Shown here one piece after another: positions 63,059-64,000 of a DNA stretch of 64,000 nucleotides. Below the pieces are notes generated by a model. That model had not been told where the DNA came from, searched no databases, and saw nothing but the letters and a program-made list of their open reading frames with translations. A program made the translations under genes and the position numbers. Source of the DNA: Asticcacaulis sp. MM231 (GTDB lineage Bacteria > Pseudomonadota > Alphaproteobacteria > Caulobacterales > Caulobacteraceae); contig NZ_OZ075108.1 of the NCBI RefSeq assembly GCF_964186625.1, positions 1,116,001 to 1,180,000 on the forward strand, in the 5' to 3' direction. Positions within the stretch are counted from its first letter, which is position 1. Each line of letters opens with the position of its first letter.

Positions 63059-63646
63059 TCAGGGCTCTGGCGCGAGGATGTCCGGCGCCGGCGTTTCGAC
63101 CTCTATAGTGTTTAATCCCAGGGCCGCGCGCGCTTTCAGAATGCTCTCGGTATAATCGACGTAACTGACGACGGGCGTCGGTTGCCTGCACGCGACCGTC
63201 TGCGAGGCCAGGTCTTCCTGAGGTAAGGTCTCAACCGACGTCTGGGCCTGAGGCTGGGCAGGTTGTGCCAGAATGCGTTCCCGAGTGCGTTCTTCTGCGG
63301 CGTCCCACCATTTTCCGAGATCGCGGCGACGTTTTTCGCCCCATTCCAAAGTATTGGCCAGACTGACGCGCGCCTTGATCGCTTCTTCTTCATGGCTGGC
63401 GCGTTCGGCTTCGAGTTTACGCGGATTGGGCGTCTGATCGCGTATCTGGCGCTCGGCGCGATCGCAACGGCTGTAGACGCGCTCGATCCCGGCGGCCACA
63501 CGCACGGCTTTCTCGACGCCTGGCATATCTTCGGGATCGTCCATAGCGGTGACCTTGAGCAGCATCCGGTCGGCGAAGGCGCGCAAAAGCGTACGCCGCT
63601 CATCCGGGGTCAAGTGTGCCTGTGCTGTGCGGTCATCCTGAGACAT
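63059..63646 (-). CDS. unrecognised charged protein
   Basis: This is a 195-residue soluble protein. The N-terminal half is helical and rich in Arg/Glu (DERRTLLRAFADRMLLKVTA, then GIERVYSRCDRAERQIRD). A middle helix contains WGEKRRRDLGKWWDAAEERT, and the C-terminus is Pro/Gln-rich. No signal or membrane segment is present. No family is recognised. The ATG at 63646 is chosen; the longer frame adds a non-typical extension. Confidence 0.6.
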   Translation of the reverse strand: MSQDDRTAQAHLTPDERRTLLRAFADRMLLKVTAMDDPEDMPGVEKAVRVAAGIERVYSRCDRAERQIRDQTPNPRKLEAERASHEEEAIKARVSLANTLEWGEKRRRDLGKWWDAAEERTRERILAQPAQPQAQTSVETLPQEDLASQTVACRQPTPVVSYVDYTESILKARAALGLNTIEVETPAPDILAPEP

Positions 63647-63783
63647 CGTTACAGTATGCACCGGGAAAAGGACGGGGGAATAGATTTGGGCTTCGCACCT
63701 TATCTTATTCTTCCGTGTCTTACATGGCGGGGGAGAAGCAAAAATCCGCACCACCGCATCTCAGCCTTCGGCTTCGTGCGGTC

Positions 63784-63806
63784 CCCCTCCCGACAAGTCG
63801 GGGAGG
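63784..63806. repeat. REP-like hairpin
   Basis: CCCTCCCGAC and GTCGGGGAGG pair as an imperfect hairpin with a short loop. It lies between two minus-strand genes. The sequence resembles the outer palindrome of the other REP-like units. Confidence 0.55.
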
Positions 63807-63860
63807 TATAAGGTAATCTCTGGTTGCGGCCATTCGATATTGCTGCTGCTTCCGGGCAAG

Positions 63861-63892
63861 AAAAGACCCCGCCGGACAGGTCCGGCGGGGTC
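63861..63892 (-). terminator. terminator of the right-edge gene
   Basis: A perfect 13-bp stem (63865-63877 with 63880-63892) has a 2-nt loop. On the minus strand it is followed by TTTT. It lies 25 nt after the stop of the partial gene at 63917. Confidence 0.85.
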
Positions 63893-63916
63893 GGTTATCA
63901 GGCGTTTTGAGAGGGC

Positions 63917-64000
63917 TTAATCGAGTGATACCACGGTCACCGATTCAGGGGCGACCTTCAGGATAAGCGAGCCGTTCCTGGCCGTGGCCGAGAAGGCCTT
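63917..64000 (-). CDS. C-terminal tip of a protein, possibly a glycoside hydrolase
   Basis: Twenty-seven residues are visible, ending NGSLILKVAPESVTVVSLD before TAA at 63917. A final beta strand of the type 'L.V.P.SVTVL.L' is common at the C-terminus of arabinofuranosidases and related glycoside hydrolases. The rest lies outside the window, so the family is only a suggestion. Confidence 0.4.
   Translation of the reverse strand, partial: KAFSATARNGSLILKVAPESVTVVSLD

Overview
The window looks like chromosomal DNA of an alphaproteobacterium, most likely a member of the Caulobacterales (Caulobacter/Asticcacaulis type). The reasons are the block rpmH-rnpA-yidC-engB with argB and dapD nearby, two exact GTTC-N7-GTTC boxes (the alphaproteobacterial LexA/SOS operator) in front of DNA-repair genes, high GC content with tightly overlapping genes, and an AUU-started infC. 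No rRNA, plasmid, phage or CRISPR locus is visible. Most of the window is ordinary core and metabolic chromosome, with some accessory material.

Layout. 1-9 kb: exporters, an SOS-controlled Y-family polymerase, infC, a glycosyltransferase, an alpha/beta hydrolase coupled to a short SEDS-like membrane protein, and an epimerase. 9-21 kb: clpB, a decayed YiiX-type gene, tRNA-Glu, dapD, argB, a DUF559 nuclease gene enclosed by 49-bp inverted repeats, and the engB-yidC-rnpA-rpmH block, in which yidC carries a frameshift. 21-27 kb: a sensor kinase, a parDE-type toxin-antitoxin pair, a sirtuin, gamma-glutamyltransferase and tRNA-Arg. 27-32 kb: a TetR-MFS-lipoprotein cassette and a complete IS1182-type element with TIRs and a CTAG target duplication. 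32-41 kb: a glutamine amidotransferase, SOS-controlled alkB, a pseudouridine synthase, an M23 peptidase, a modABC operon containing a VOC gene, a porin and bolA. 41-55 kb: an Lrp-type gene (frameshifted) beside a five-gene branched-chain amino acid operon, then prpBCD. 55-64 kb: secreted hydrolases, ung, a PhzF-type enzyme, a DUF1080 protein, and the C-terminal tip of a gene at the right edge.

How the genes fit together. The 41-49 kb operon encodes an amino-acid dehydrogenase, a fused 2-keto-acid:acceptor oxidoreductase of the indolepyruvate type, an acyl-CoA dehydrogenase, a 3-hydroxyisobutyryl-CoA hydrolase-like enzyme and 3-hydroxyisobutyrate dehydrogenase. In order these match valine breakdown. 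That route leads to propionyl-CoA, and the methylcitrate genes prpB, prpC and prpD lie 2-5 kb further on.

The most unusual material is repeat-associated. (1) A DUF559 (PD-(D/E)XK-like) gene sits precisely between two REP-like inverted repeats. Related REP palindromes lie at three other places in the window. (2) A second, unrelated repeat family is built on the word CCACAGATT, with 33-bp perfect inverted arms and a GGCGC(A/G)AAGCGCC core. It occurs three times, once inside the prp operon. Four genes (yidC, the Lrp gene, a GNAT gene and the YiiX gene) carry single-nucleotide frameshifts. Because yidC is essential elsewhere, sequencing error must be considered for all of them.
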